Part shown: piece by piece, positions 33,588-43,924 of the stretch
How positions within the stretch are numbered: the stretch's first letter is position 1
Layout of the letters: each line of letters opens with the position of its first letter
From: Stackebrandtia albiflava
GTDB lineage: Bacteria > Actinomycetota > Actinomycetes > Mycobacteriales > Micromonosporaceae
DNA: 64,000 nucleotides
Direction: 5' to 3'
NCBI RefSeq assembly: GCF_007994225.1
Contig: NZ_VLLL01000006.1
Span: 62,001 to 126,000, forward strand
Notes under the pieces: generated by a model
The model's database searches: none
What the model was told of the DNA's origin: nothing
The model's input: only the letters and a program-made list of their open reading frames with translations
Program-made: the position numbers and the translations under genes

Positions 33588-35405
33588 ATGACGGCGCAGC
33601 CCAGACTGCTCGGCGGCCGCTACGAGATCGGCGGCGTCCTCGGCTACGGGGGCATGGCCGAGGTACACCGCGGCCGTGACCTGCGGTTGGGCCGCGACGT
33701 CGCCATAAAGATGCTGCGCACCGACCTCGCCCGCGACGAGACGTTCCTGACGAGGTTCCGGCGGGAGGCGCAGAACGCCGCGTCGCTGAACCATCCGTCG
33801 ATCGTGGCCGTGTACGACACCGGTGAGGACTCCGGCAACGGGTCCGTCCCGTACATCGTCATGGAGTACGTCGAGGGCCGCACCCTGAAGGAGGTGCTGA
33901 TCGCCGAGGGGCGGTTGGCGCCCCGGCGGGCGTGCGAGATCGTCGCCGACGTGTGCGCGGCGTTGGACTTCAGCCACCGGCACCAGATCATCCACCGGGA
34001 CGTCAAACCGGGCAACGTCATGCTGGCCACCAACGGCCAGGTGAAGGTCATGGACTTCGGTATCGCCCGGGCGATGGCGGCGGGCCAGGCCACGATGACG
34101 CAGACGTCGGCGGTGATCGGGACGGCCCAGTACCTCTCGCCGGAGCAGGCGCGGGGCGAGACCGTGGACCGCCGTTCCGACGTGTACGCGACCGGTTGCC
34201 TGCTGTACGAGCTGTTGTGCGGGGACCCGCCGTTCACCGGCGACAACCCGGTCAGTGTCGCCTACCAGCACGTGCGGGAGGCGCCGAAGACCCCCAGCTC
34301 CGTCAACCCGGACGTGCCGCCGTCGGTGGACGCGATCGTGTTGAAGGCCCTGGCGAAGAACGCCGCCAACCGGTACCAGACGGCCGGTGAGATGCGGGAG
34401 GACCTGGAACGTGCCATCGCGGGCCGTCCCGTGCTGGCGACGCCGTTGATGGGCGAGGAGGAACGCACCCAACTGCTGGGGGCCGCGACCGGGGACGACA
34501 CCCGGCACGTGCCCGCCGCGGTGGAGGCGCCCCGCCGGAACCGCAAGCGCGTGGTCGCCCTGTGGACGGTGTTGGCGTTGCTGTTGGCCGGTGCCGTCGG
34601 GTACGGCGCCTGGTACATGGCGGCCGGCAACCGGGTCGAGGTCCCCACCGTCATCGGTGAGACCCAGGCCGACGCGGAGACGATGATCCGGGAGGCGGGC
34701 CTGGAACCGGAGGTCGACATGGTGCCCTCCACCGAGGAGGAGGCCGGCCTGGTGCTGGACCAGTCGCCACCGGGCGCCGCCTCGGTGGTGGAGGGTTCGG
34801 CGGTGACCATCGAGGTGGGTGCCGGCCCGACGATGGTGGAGGTCCCCGACCTGTCGGGGGCACAGACGCAGCAGGAGGTCATCGACCTGCTCGCCGAGGT
34901 GGACCTGTCGCCGAAGTTCGAGGAGGTCGACGGTGTCGAACCGGGGTTCGTGTCGCAGGACCCCGAGGCCGGTGAACAGGTCGAACCGAACGGCAAGGTA
35001 ACCGTCAAATGGTCCGACGGCAATCTGAACGTGGTGCCCAACGTGGTCGGGCAGAACGAGGACGACGCCTGCGGCCAGTTGAGCAGCGCCGGGTTCGGTT
35101 GCAACCGCGAGTACGTGACGGGCAACCAACCCGTCGGTACGGTACTGGAGCAGAACCCCGGCGGCGGTCAGGAACTCGAAGGCGGTGACGTGACGATCCG
35201 GGTGGTCGGGGTGAGCGTCCCGAACCTGGACGGTAAGACCATCGACCAGGCCCGGGCGGAAATGCCCGATGGTCTGCAACTGGAGGTACCGGCCGACGCC
35301 GAGGGCGACTGGGTGATCAACGGCCAGGACCCCGCCCCCGACACGGTGGTGCAGGGCGGCTCGACCGTGACGGTGACCGCGGAGGACCCGGGACCGATCG
35401 GGTGA
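33588..35405 (+). CDS. pknB: Ser/Thr protein kinase PknB with PASTA domains
   Basis: A 605-residue membrane kinase sensing cell-wall fragments. Kinase domain: YEIGGVLGYGGMAEVHRGRD, catalytic Lys41 in VAIKMLR, Asp138 in HRDVKPGN, MDFGIARAM, and a Thr-rich activation loop (QATMTQTSAVIGTAQYLSPE). TM at about residues 322-347. Four PASTA units follow (starting near VEVPTVIG, VEVPDLSG, NVVPNVVG, VSVPNLDG); the last is the most divergent. ATG 33588 is preferred over GTG 33582 by its distance from GAAGGA. Last gene of the operon. Confidence 0.96.
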   Translation: MTAQPRLLGGRYEIGGVLGYGGMAEVHRGRDLRLGRDVAIKMLRTDLARDETFLTRFRREAQNAASLNHPSIVAVYDTGEDSGNGSVPYIVMEYVEGRTLKEVLIAEGRLAPRRACEIVADVCAALDFSHRHQIIHRDVKPGNVMLATNGQVKVMDFGIARAMAAGQATMTQTSAVIGTAQYLSPEQARGETVDRRSDVYATGCLLYELLCGDPPFTGDNPVSVAYQHVREAPKTPSSVNPDVPPSVDAIVLKALAKNAANRYQTAGEMREDLERAIAGRPVLATPLMGEEERTQLLGAATGDDTRHVPAAVEAPRRNRKRVVALWTVLALLLAGAVGYGAWYMAAGNRVEVPTVIGETQADAETMIREAGLEPEVDMVPSTEEEAGLVLDQSPPGAASVVEGSAVTIEVGAGPTMVEVPDLSGAQTQQEVIDLLAEVDLSPKFEEVDGVEPGFVSQDPEAGEQVEPNGKVTVKWSDGNLNVVPNVVGQNEDDACGQLSSAGFGCNREYVTGNQPVGTVLEQNPGGGQELEGGDVTIRVVGVSVPNLDGKTIDQARAEMPDGLQLEVPADAEGDWVINGQDPAPDTVVQGGSTVTVTAEDPGPIG

Positions 35406-35417
35406 CGTGACGACGAG

Positions 35418-35445
35418 AACGGCCGCCGGTCACCCGGCGGCCGTT
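35418..35445. terminator. Bidirectional terminator between pknB and fahA
   Basis: AACGGCCGCCGG (35418-35429) pairs with CCGGCGGCCGTT (35434-35445), loop TCAC. It lies between convergent genes: 12 bp after the pknB stop and 18 bp after the fahA stop on the other strand. Confidence 0.8.
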
Positions 35446-35463
35446 TCGCGTATGGGGGCCGGA

Positions 35464-36681
<1,218 letters not shown>

Positions 36682-36684
36682 TTC

Positions 36685-37497
36685 TTATTTCTCCTCATGT
36701 ACCAGGGACAGACCGGTGAGGTCATCGAGCGGTTCGGCGATGCTGCACGAACCGAAGCCCGCCCACAGTGGCCGTGCGGCGGTGAGCAGTTCACGCAGCC
36801 GCGCGGCGACCACGGTGGAGTCGCGGATCTCCAGACATTCTGTCACGGAGTCGACACTTTCCGATCGGTGGGCCTGATCGGCCGCCAGCAACACGTTCCC
36901 GAAACCGTGATGCGTGAAACCGGTGGCGGGATCGGTGTGCCGGGCCAGGTGGTGCAGACCCGCCGTCAGCTTGAAACCCGTCCCGGCGCGGGCGCACACG
37001 GTGATCGCCTCCGCCAGCCGGCGGGGGCTCGGGAACAGGTCGGCGGTGAGACCACCGGTGCGGAACTTGGGGACCAGGCCGCCACCGGTCAACTCGGGAA
37101 GCCAGTCGCCGGCGGCGTCGACGGGTATTTCAGCGAATACCGGTATCCCGTGCCGCTTCACGGCGTCGGCCAACCGTTCCACGTCGGCGCCTCCGGAGAC
37201 CCGTGCCTCCAACTGCACCGGCCGAAGCCCCGGCGGCGGCGCGTCCAGGACCGCCACGGCGGCGGGGACCCCGGTGTCGGCGATGACACCGACCCGCAAC
37301 GGTCCCTCCCCGGCGGGCACCTGCGACAGCCGCCCCACCGGCAACAGCAGCGGCCCCACCAGGTCCGCGTACCAGGCGGAACGGTGAACGCGGTGAGCCG
37401 CGACCGCGTCCGGGACCGCCGCGTTGCCCGGCGGGAAGACCGCGGCGTCGTCGATGAGGCCGGTGAACAGCGCCGGTATCGCGAAGCGGTGTGACAT
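36685..37497 (-). CDS. Conserved protein of unknown function in the homogentisate cluster
   Basis: A 270-residue soluble protein that I do not assign to a named family. Visible blocks: FTGLIDDAAVFPPGNAAVPD near the N-terminus, GPLLLPVGRLSQV, PVQLEARVSGGADVERLADA, PVFAEIPVD, VPKFRTGG, then AGTGFKLTAGLHHLARH and THHGFGNVLLAAD. The alternating strands and helices with a KFRTGG and a GFKLTAGLHH segment look like a TIM-barrel enzyme with His residues near the strand ends; this is inference. ATG 37497 is the first Met before the conserved part. It is tightly coupled to fahA, and the maleylacetoacetate isomerase step is otherwise unfilled here. Confidence 0.75.
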   Translation of the reverse strand: MSHRFAIPALFTGLIDDAAVFPPGNAAVPDAVAAHRVHRSAWYADLVGPLLLPVGRLSQVPAGEGPLRVGVIADTGVPAAVAVLDAPPPGLRPVQLEARVSGGADVERLADAVKRHGIPVFAEIPVDAAGDWLPELTGGGLVPKFRTGGLTADLFPSPRRLAEAITVCARAGTGFKLTAGLHHLARHTDPATGFTHHGFGNVLLAADQAHRSESVDSVTECLEIRDSTVVAARLRELLTAARPLWAGFGSCSIAEPLDDLTGLSLVHEEK

Positions 37498-37654
37498 CGT
37501 TCCGAGAATAGTTGACGGCGGTCCCGGTATACCCGTGCGAACCGGACGGACCCGTTCCGTGAAGTGACCGGGCCGGTCAGGGGTCGCGTTAGGCTGGCCA
37601 CACCACCTACGCTGTCGTGACACCGGCAGCCGACCGCGCGTCAAGGAGTCGATG

Positions 37655-38839
37655 ATGCCCTACTACCGTGCCGTCGGGGAGATCCCCCAGAAGCGACACA
37701 CCCAGTTCCGGCAGCCGGACGGCAGCCTGTACGCCGAGGAGCTGATGGGGCAGGAGGGTTTCTCCTCGGACTCGTCGCTCCTGTACCACCGGCACCTGCC
37801 CACCGCGATCTCCGACAGTCTCGCGTACGACCCCGGCACCGTCGAACCGGTCACCAACCACCCGTTGAAACCCCGGCACTTCCGCACCCACAAGCTCGGC
37901 GGCGGCGGCGACGCCGTCCTGGGCCGCCGCCACCTGCTGGCCAACGCCGACTGCCGGATCTCGTACGCGGTGGCGGACCGGCCGTCCCCGTTGTACCGCA
38001 ACGCGATCGGCGACGAGTGCGTCTACGTGGAGGCGGGAACCGCGACGGTGGAGACCTCCTTCGGTGCGTTGGACGTGTCGCCCGGTGACTACCTGATCGT
38101 GCCGATGTCCACCATCCACCGGATCGTGCCGACCGGGGACGAACCGTTGCGGACGCTCGTGGTGGAGTCCAGCGGGCACATCACCCCGCCGAAGCGTTAC
38201 CTGTCGGTGCGGGGCCAGTTCCTCGAACACTCTCCGTACTGCGAACGCGACATCCGCGGGCCGGAACAGCCGCTCCTGGTGGAGGGTGAGGACGTCGAGG
38301 TGTACGTGCAGCACCGCGGCCGCGGCGCACGCACCGTCTGGACGAAGTTCGTGTACCCGCACCACCCGTTCGACGTGGTCGGCTGGGACGGCCACTTCTA
38401 CCCGTGGGTGCTGTCGATCCACGACTTCGAACCGATCACCGGGCGGATCCACCAGCCGCCGCCGGTGCACCAGACGTTCCAGGGACCGAACTTCGTGATC
38501 TGCTCGTTCGTGCCGCGCAAGGTCGACTACCACCCGGACGCGATCCCGGTGCCGTACAACCACCACAACGTCGACTCCGACGAGGTGCTGTTCTACACCG
38601 GCGGGAACTACGAGGCCCGCAAGGGGTCCGGCATCGAGCAGGGATCGATCTCGCTGCACCCGTCCGGTTTCACGCACGGGCCGCAGCCCGGAGCGGCGGA
38701 ACGCGCGATAGGCATCGACTACTTCGACGAGCTGGCCGTCATGGTCGACACGTTCCGGCCGCTGGAACTGTGCGACGCGGCGTTGGAGTGCGAGGACACC
38801 GGTTACGCCTGGACGTGGAACCGCAGTCCCGAGGCGTGA
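37655..38839 (+). CDS. hmgA: Homogentisate 1,2-dioxygenase
   Basis: A 394-residue Fe(II) ring-cleaving dioxygenase turning homogentisate into maleylacetoacetate. Family blocks: MPYYRAVGEIPQKRHTQFR, ISYAVADRPSPLYRNAIGDE, YNHHNVDSDEVLFYTGG with the ligand Glu, and HPSGFTHGPQPG with a ligand His. AAGGAG is 6 bp before ATG 37655 and only 3 bp before ATG 37652, so the second Met is preferred. It is divergent from the unknown gene and fahA, 157 bp apart. Confidence 0.96.
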   Translation: MPYYRAVGEIPQKRHTQFRQPDGSLYAEELMGQEGFSSDSSLLYHRHLPTAISDSLAYDPGTVEPVTNHPLKPRHFRTHKLGGGGDAVLGRRHLLANADCRISYAVADRPSPLYRNAIGDECVYVEAGTATVETSFGALDVSPGDYLIVPMSTIHRIVPTGDEPLRTLVVESSGHITPPKRYLSVRGQFLEHSPYCERDIRGPEQPLLVEGEDVEVYVQHRGRGARTVWTKFVYPHHPFDVVGWDGHFYPWVLSIHDFEPITGRIHQPPPVHQTFQGPNFVICSFVPRKVDYHPDAIPVPYNHHNVDSDEVLFYTGGNYEARKGSGIEQGSISLHPSGFTHGPQPGAAERAIGIDYFDELAVMVDTFRPLELCDAALECEDTGYAWTWNRSPEA

Positions 38840-38843
38840 ACGG

Positions 38844-38880
38844 CGAACCGCCCCCCGGCCGTGGGCCGGAGGGCGGTTCG
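38844..38880 (+). terminator. Terminator after hmgA
   Basis: CGAACCGCCC pairs with GGGCGGTTCG, with an inner CCGGCC-GTG-GGCCGG stem, 5 bp after the hmgA stop. Confidence 0.8.
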
Positions 38881-39017
38881 GGTCGCTGTCCTGTGCACTG
38901 AAGGCTCAGGAGCCGCCCGGGGTGATCACCCGGCCGGTTCCCAGCGTCCTCGTCGAAGCAGTGGCACCGCGCGCCGTCCCACGAGTGGACCGGACACGCG
39001 GATCGACCACGGATGTC

Positions 39018-39398
39018 CTAATCGAACAGTTCTTCGAAGAAGCTCTTGCGGCGCTTCCTCGGGTGGCCGTGGCCGTATCCGTGGCCGTGCTTGTAGTAGG
39101 GCTGCCCGTGCCCGTGCTTGTAGTACGGCTGTTGGCCGTGCCCGTACGGGGACGCCGGCGGCGGGTAGTGGCCCGGCGCGACCGGCGGCGGCGGGGCCTG
39201 CGGCGCGGGAGCGGCCGGAGGCCGGGGAGCCGACTGCGGCGCCCCACCGGACTGGAACTTGGCGTCGGCGTCGATCAGGTGCTCCAGCTCACCCCTGTCG
39301 AGGAAGATCCCCCGGCATTCGGTGCACTGGTCGATCGTGACGCCGTTGCGCTCGAACTGGCGCATCTTCGCGTGGCACTTGGGACAGTTCATCTCCAT
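39018..39398 (-). CDS. zf-TFIIB zinc-ribbon protein with a His/Tyr/Gly-rich tail
   Basis: A 126-residue protein. The N-terminal zinc ribbon has two Cys pairs, CPKC and CTEC, 16 residues apart, followed by GIFLDRGELEHLID, the zf-TFIIB hallmark. A Pro/Ala linker leads to a tandem repeat (YYKHGHGQP, then YYKHGHGYGHGHP) rich in His, a likely metal-binding or disordered segment. The end RKRRKSFFEELFD is a basic then acidic tail. ATG 39398 is preferred to TTG 39407. The role of the family is not established. Confidence 0.82.
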   Translation of the reverse strand: MEMNCPKCHAKMRQFERNGVTIDQCTECRGIFLDRGELEHLIDADAKFQSGGAPQSAPRPPAAPAPQAPPPPVAPGHYPPPASPYGHGQQPYYKHGHGQPYYKHGHGYGHGHPRKRRKSFFEELFD

Positions 39399-39455
39399 AC
39401 TTTCCAACGGTACCTGGCAGGTGCACGCATACGCATATGGGTGACGGTTGACACG

Positions 39456-40691
39456 TCAGCGTCGCGCCTGGGCACCGTTCTCCACGCGCCACGGCGAGCG
39501 TGGCGACTCCGCCTCCCGGAGCACCCACCACCAGATTCCGAACACCGCCGGGTACAGCAGGTAGCCGAACCGGCTCGCCGGCAGCAGGCACATCGCGACC
39601 GTGAGCCCCACCGCGCACACCGCCGAGGCGTGGTGCGCGGAGGTGACCGGGGTGCGCCACAGGTACACCGCGAACCCCGCCGCCGCCGACGCCAACAGCA
39701 TCATCGCGATGATCCCGCCGCCGGGGACGTGCTCGGCGATGAGATGACCCGGCAGCGGCGACGCGGCGGTCGACTTCACGACGCCCTGCCCGAGCGGGTA
39801 TCCGATCACGTTGTCGTAGAAGGCGCCGGCGTCGGCCACCAGGGCCGGCACCATGGCCAGCACCGGGATCCCGGCGGCGGCGGGCGCGAACCGGCGCAGT
39901 TCCCCGCGCCGCCAGGCCAGGACCGCCACGACCACCAGGACCGGCCACGCGAACAGTTTCAACGCCGCGGCGACACCGATGGCGACACCCGCGAGCACCG
40001 GCCTGCCCACCGCCATGGCCGCCAACGCCAGTACGCACGCCGCCACCACGGGCAGGTCGTCGCCGCCGGTGGCGAGCGTCAACGCGCACACCGGCACCAC
40101 GAACACCGCCTGGATCGCGCGGACCGTCGGGTTGACCGGCATACCGGCGTCCCGCAGCAGCCGGACCGCCCACCACACCGCCGCGACCGTCACCAGCGCG
40201 AAGTAGATCCGGGCGTCGGTGAACCACGCCTCACCGAACCAGGCGCGCGGCAGGCCGAACAACGCCATGCCGGGCTGGTACGGGTCGTAGCCCAGCAGCG
40301 GCACCGGCAGCGCCGAGATCACCTCGTCGGTGAGATAGGGGGTTCCGGTCTCCCACAGCCGGACCCCGGAGTCCTCGACGACCAGCACCTCGTCCTGCGC
40401 CCGGCCGGCAACGCCCTGGGCGCGTTGCGCGACCTCCGCCAGCAGGGGCATGCCCGTGACGGCGGCACCGGTACCGACGGCGACCCACAGCCGCAACCGC
40501 ACCGGTGTGCCGTAACGGTTCCACAGCAGCACGGACACGATCGTCGCGGGCACGTACCCGCCCAGGACGACGGCCCCCCAGAACCGGTGCGCGGGCAGGG
40601 TGGACCACACCGCGGTGTACACCGCGAACGCGGCCGACAGCCCGTACAGGAGTGCGTCGAGGTAGAGCGGGTCGCGCCGCAGTCGCTCCAT
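39456..40691 (-). CDS. Multi-TM glycosyltransferase 87-like (DUF2029) protein
   Basis: A 411-residue membrane protein with about 10-11 helices. A soluble loop after TM3-4 (VLVVEDSGVRLWETGTPYLTD, GYDPYQPGM) resembles the first extracytoplasmic loop of polyprenyl-phosphate-mannose-dependent mannosyltransferases; VAAALKLFAWPVLVVVAVLAW has the Lys common in the family. Substrate unknown. It lies 14 bp after the DUF5926 gene and is probably transcribed with it. Confidence 0.7.
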   Translation of the reverse strand: MERLRRDPLYLDALLYGLSAAFAVYTAVWSTLPAHRFWGAVVLGGYVPATIVSVLLWNRYGTPVRLRLWVAVGTGAAVTGMPLLAEVAQRAQGVAGRAQDEVLVVEDSGVRLWETGTPYLTDEVISALPVPLLGYDPYQPGMALFGLPRAWFGEAWFTDARIYFALVTVAAVWWAVRLLRDAGMPVNPTVRAIQAVFVVPVCALTLATGGDDLPVVAACVLALAAMAVGRPVLAGVAIGVAAALKLFAWPVLVVVAVLAWRRGELRRFAPAAAGIPVLAMVPALVADAGAFYDNVIGYPLGQGVVKSTAASPLPGHLIAEHVPGGGIIAMMLLASAAAGFAVYLWRTPVTSAHHASAVCAVGLTVAMCLLPASRFGYLLYPAVFGIWWWVLREAESPRSPWRVENGAQARR

Positions 40692-40705
40692 TGTGTCCCC
40701 GTGCC

Positions 40706-41590
40706 TCAGCGGAGGGTGAGCTGGCGGCCGACCAGGCCGTCACGGGCCCGGCGCTGCGCGCTCGTCAACGGGGCCGTCTCGGTGAGCGCCTCCGCGTAAC
40801 GCTTCATGAACTCCGCGACCGGTGACTCGCACTCCTCGGCGGTGACGTCGGGAGCCAGGTCCCACACCGGAACCAGCAGGCCGTGCGCGCGGAACATGCC
40901 CGCGAACTTCGACGCCTCGGTCAGTTTGAGCCGGTCGTCGCCGCGGAGCCGCGCGAGGGCGTCCAGGGCGGAGTCCTCGTCCTGCGGCATCACGATCCGC
41001 ACGTGTACGTGTTCCGGTGTGCGGCACCAGTAACCGGCGTCGGCGGAGGCGAGCGGACTCGTCGGGTAGATCGACGCGTTGGCGCGTTCCATGCTCGCGC
41101 CGATCTGCGGGTTCTCGGTGTCGGCGTCCGGCGCGAGCCAGTAGTCGAAGGTGTCGTGGACGGTGACCTCGAGCGGGGCGTCCGACAGCAGGTCCTGCAT
41201 GCGCGGGCCGGGACCCGGCCGCGCGGGGACGGCGACGGGCCGGCCCGGGGCGGCCGCGAGCGCGGCCAGCAGGGACGCGGCGATGTCGCGGCTGACGTCA
41301 CCGGACTGGAACTGCCGCTGCATCGCGACGAAGACCTTGTCGTCGGTGCGGCTCATCGCGGGCCACGCCAACGGGAGCACGGTCGTCAGAACGACCTCGC
41401 GGTCGCCGACCTGCTCGGCGAACTCCGGTTTGAGGCTCAGTGGCGCGGTCGCGGCGGGGAGCAGTTCCCGCATGGCGACCCAGTCGCCCTCGCCGGGAAG
41501 GCCCTCGAAGGGCCGGGCCACGAATACGTCGCGGATCTTGGTCTTGCGCGGTGTCGCGCCGCTGGCGCTGTGTTTGCGTCGCTTACTCAC
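40706..41590 (-). CDS. DUF5926 family protein
   Basis: A 294-residue actinobacterial protein of unknown role. It begins with a basic stretch (SKRRKHSASGATPRKTK), then FVARPFEGLPGEGDWVAMRELLPAATAPL, TVLPLAWPAMSR and TPEHVHVRIVMPQDEDSALDAL. GTG 41590 is the start used because the basic leader is typical of the family. It lies 11 bp after the stop of the ATPase-domain gene upstream on the same strand. Confidence 0.8.
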   Translation of the reverse strand: MSKRRKHSASGATPRKTKIRDVFVARPFEGLPGEGDWVAMRELLPAATAPLSLKPEFAEQVGDREVVLTTVLPLAWPAMSRTDDKVFVAMQRQFQSGDVSRDIAASLLAALAAAPGRPVAVPARPGPGPRMQDLLSDAPLEVTVHDTFDYWLAPDADTENPQIGASMERANASIYPTSPLASADAGYWCRTPEHVHVRIVMPQDEDSALDALARLRGDDRLKLTEASKFAGMFRAHGLLVPVWDLAPDVTAEECESPVAEFMKRYAEALTETAPLTSAQRRARDGLVGRQLTLR

Positions 41591-41601
41591 AGTGTGACAG
41601 C

Positions 41602-42027
41602 CTACGGGTGAACCGCTTGCTGTGCTCCGGGTGTCAGCCTCGCCCACACCGTTCGCCCGTGTGACTCGTCCTGCACACCCCAGTTGGAGGCGAGGGCGCT
41701 GACGATGAGCAGGCCCCTGCCGTCGGGTGCGGTGGTGTCGAGGGGGCGGGGCCGGGGAAGGGTCGCGCCGCCGCCGTCGGTGACGGAGAACTCCACCTCG
41801 CCGTCGGCCACCCGGCAGCTCACGGAGAGGTCGCCGTCGGGCAGCGGGGTGGCGTGGCGCACCGCGTTACAGATGAGTTCGGTGGCGACGGCGTGTAGAT
41901 CGGCGAGCCGGTGCGGGTACAGCGAACCGACCACCTCTGCCAGCCAGCGACGGATGGTGGCGGCGCTGCGGGCATGGTGGGGCACCCTGGTCTGCCATGA
42001 GGTGGGGCTGTTCACCACCGTCCGCAT
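41602..42027 (-). CDS. HATPase_c (RsbW-like) regulatory ATP-binding protein
   Basis: A 141-residue stand-alone GHKL ATPase domain: the N box is LHAVATELICNAVRHA, the G1 region VTDGGG, and the G2 region GRGLLIVSALASNWG. Such proteins act as anti-sigma factors or kinases in partner switching, or as companions of Streptomyces-type regulators. No anti-anti-sigma or sigma gene is adjacent. ATG 42027 has GGAGG 11 bp upstream; the frame is open 17 codons further. Confidence 0.82.
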   Translation of the reverse strand: MRTVVNSPTSWQTRVPHHARSAATIRRWLAEVVGSLYPHRLADLHAVATELICNAVRHATPLPDGDLSVSCRVADGEVEFSVTDGGGATLPRPRPLDTTAPDGRGLLIVSALASNWGVQDESHGRTVWARLTPGAQQAVHP

Positions 42028-42273
42028 GTACTCAAGCCTCCACGTGACGCGTGTGTGATACGGCACGGGCGTGAACACGAGCCCCGTTGGGCCGACCCGT
42101 CCATGAGGGGTCCACCGAACAGTGTGCCGATCCGTCTAGAAGATACCGCTAGATCGCCGAAACGGCACACGTCCGGTCCGCGCGGCCGGCCGTGAGGTGA
42201 CGGGATTGTGGCCGCGTTATGGATTCCGGGTGCCTCGTCACGCCTGGCGTGACGACCCGTCGTGTCGGGGAGA

Positions 42274-43005
42274 TCACGGTGTGCGACCCAGTGTGGCCAA
42301 CGCCATAGCGGGATCGTCGGTGATGACGGCGTCGGCGCCGAGGCCGGCGAGGAACTCGACGTCCTCGGGCCGGTTGGCGGTCCACACGTACACCTTGCGG
42401 CCCGCGTCGTGGGCCTGCCGGATCAGGTCCGGCTTGGACCGGACCAGCGACAGCCGGGGTCCCACGATCCCGGCGGCCTCGGGCACTGTCCCGAGCGGGA
42501 ACTCGTAGAGCCACACCAGCGGTACGGCGGGGTCCATGGTGCGGTACCGGCTGACGGCCGCCCGCGCGAAGGACATGACGGTGACGTCCAGGCCGGGGAA
42601 GTCGGCCAGCGCCCGGTGCAGTGCCCGTTCCACCTCCGCGCCGAACCGGGATGGGTGCTTGGTCTCGACCAGCATCCGCACCCTGCGTGGGGCTTCGTTG
42701 ATCAGCCGCAGCAACTGCACGAACGGCAGGATCTGGTGTTGTTCACCGGCGACCGGTTCGCGCCTGCCGGAGAAGTCGAGCTTCTGGAGTTCGGCGAGTG
42801 TCTGACCCGAGATGGCGCCCCTGCCGTTGCTGGTGCGGTCGACCGTGCGGTCGTGGTGGCACACCAGGTGCCCGTCCCGGGTCAGCCGGACGTCGCATTC
42901 GACGGCGTCCGCGCCCACCTCGACGGCCCGGACGTACGCGGGAAGGGTCTGCTCGGGGAGATCGACGTTGGCCCCACGGTGCGCCACGATCATGGGTTCC
43001 GGCAT
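42274..43005 (-). CDS. Glycerophosphodiester phosphodiesterase
   Basis: A 243-residue GDPD-family TIM barrel that hydrolyses glycerophosphodiesters to glycerol 3-phosphate. The signature region is IVAHRGANVDLPEQTLPAY, then GADAVECDVRLTRDGHLVCHHD, both holding the metal and general acid/base residues, and KVYVWTANRPEDV near the end. There is no signal peptide, so it acts in the cytoplasm. ATG 43005 has TATGCT 13 bp upstream and appears leaderless; ATG 43017 overlaps that box. Confidence 0.9.
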   Translation of the reverse strand: MPEPMIVAHRGANVDLPEQTLPAYVRAVEVGADAVECDVRLTRDGHLVCHHDRTVDRTSNGRGAISGQTLAELQKLDFSGRREPVAGEQHQILPFVQLLRLINEAPRRVRMLVETKHPSRFGAEVERALHRALADFPGLDVTVMSFARAAVSRYRTMDPAVPLVWLYEFPLGTVPEAAGIVGPRLSLVRSKPDLIRQAHDAGRKVYVWTANRPEDVEFLAGLGADAVITDDPAMALATLGRTP

Positions 43006-43072
43006 GCCGCGAAGCATAGTCAACCCACCTGCGTCGGGCCGGGTGGCGGTGTCGGTGGCAGCATTGCCCTCC

Positions 43073-43855
43073 GTGACGCCTGAAGAGATCTCCCTACTGT
43101 TGCACCGGGTCGCGGACGGTACCGCCTCGGTGACCGAGGCCGCCGCCGCGTTGACGGAGGGCGTCTTCGCGGGCGGACCGGGATACGCCGACCTCGGTTT
43201 CGCCAAAGTGGACACTCACCGTCCGTTGCGGACGGGTGAACCCGAGACGGTGTTCGGCGACGGTAAGACCCCCGAGCAGTTGGTGGCGATAACGGAACGC
43301 CTGCTCGCGGCACGACCCGGCGGCGCGGTGCTGGCCACCCGGTTGCGGCCGGAGGGCCTGGCGGCGTTGCGGAGCGGGTTCGCGCCCGTCGAGACCGACG
43401 AGTCGGGCCGCACCGCGCTCGTCGGCACCCCGCCACCGGCGCGGGGCACGGTCGCGGTGGTGTCGGCGGGGACGTCGGACCAGCCGGTCGCCGGTGAGGT
43501 GGTGTTGACCGCGCGCGCCCACGGGCTCGGTGTCGTACCGGTGCCCGACGTGGGGGTCGCCGGACTGCACCGGGTGCTGCGGGCCCGGCCCGCGTTGGCG
43601 GGGGCCGACTGCGTGGTCGTGGTCGCCGGCATGGACGGCGCGCTGCCGTCGGTCGTCGGTGGACTCGTGCCGGTGCCGGTGGTGGCGGTACCGACGTCGG
43701 TGGGTTACGGCGCGGCGTTCGGTGGCCTGGCGGCGCTGTTGACGATGCTGAACTCGTGCGCGCCGGGCGTCACGGTCGTCAACATCGACAACGGTTTCGG
43801 GGCGGCCGTCGCGGCGGCCCGCATCGTGCGCGCGGGTGACCGGCGGGAGGCGTGA
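43073..43855 (+). CDS. larB: Nickel pincer cofactor biosynthesis protein LarB
   Basis: A 260-residue enzyme that carboxylates and hydrolyses nicotinic acid adenine dinucleotide to pyridinium-3,5-biscarboxylic acid mononucleotide, the first step to the nickel-pincer cofactor. The N-terminal part carries [23 protein letters not shown]; the C-terminal PurE-like domain has [28 protein letters not shown] and [23 protein letters not shown] 43073 is the first start before the conserved part. larC is 2.1 kb downstream on the same strand. Confidence 0.95.
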   Translation: MTPEEISLLLHRVADGTASVTEAAAALTEGVFAGGPGYADLGFAKVDTHRPLRTGEPETVFGDGKTPEQLVAITERLLAARPGGAVLATRLRPEGLAALRSGFAPVETDESGRTALVGTPPPARGTVAVVSAGTSDQPVAGEVVLTARAHGLGVVPVPDVGVAGLHRVLRARPALAGADCVVVVAGMDGALPSVVGGLVPVPVVAVPTSVGYGAAFGGLAALLTMLNSCAPGVTVVNIDNGFGAAVAAARIVRAGDRREA

Positions 43856-43872
43856 GGGACCCGAGAAGGGGA

Positions 43873-43904
43873 ACGCGCGTGCCCGGATCACCGGGCACGC
43901 GCGT
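43873..43904. terminator. Bidirectional terminator between larB and a small gene
   Basis: A perfect 14-bp stem ACGCGCGTGCCCGG / CCGGGCACGCGCGT, loop ATCA, between the larB stop and the end of the small minus-strand gene. Confidence 0.82.
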
Positions 43905-43924
43905 CTGGACTGGGTGAACGGGGC

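Noticed and set aside
39070-39130. Short tandem repeat that could suggest a CRISPR or satellite
   Set aside because: It encodes the YYKHGHG repeat of the zinc-ribbon protein in frame. No spaced direct-repeat array occurs in the window.
38404-40799. Long plus-strand frames over hmgA and the zinc-ribbon and membrane genes
   Set aside because: They are off-frame or antisense to genes with clear family motifs.
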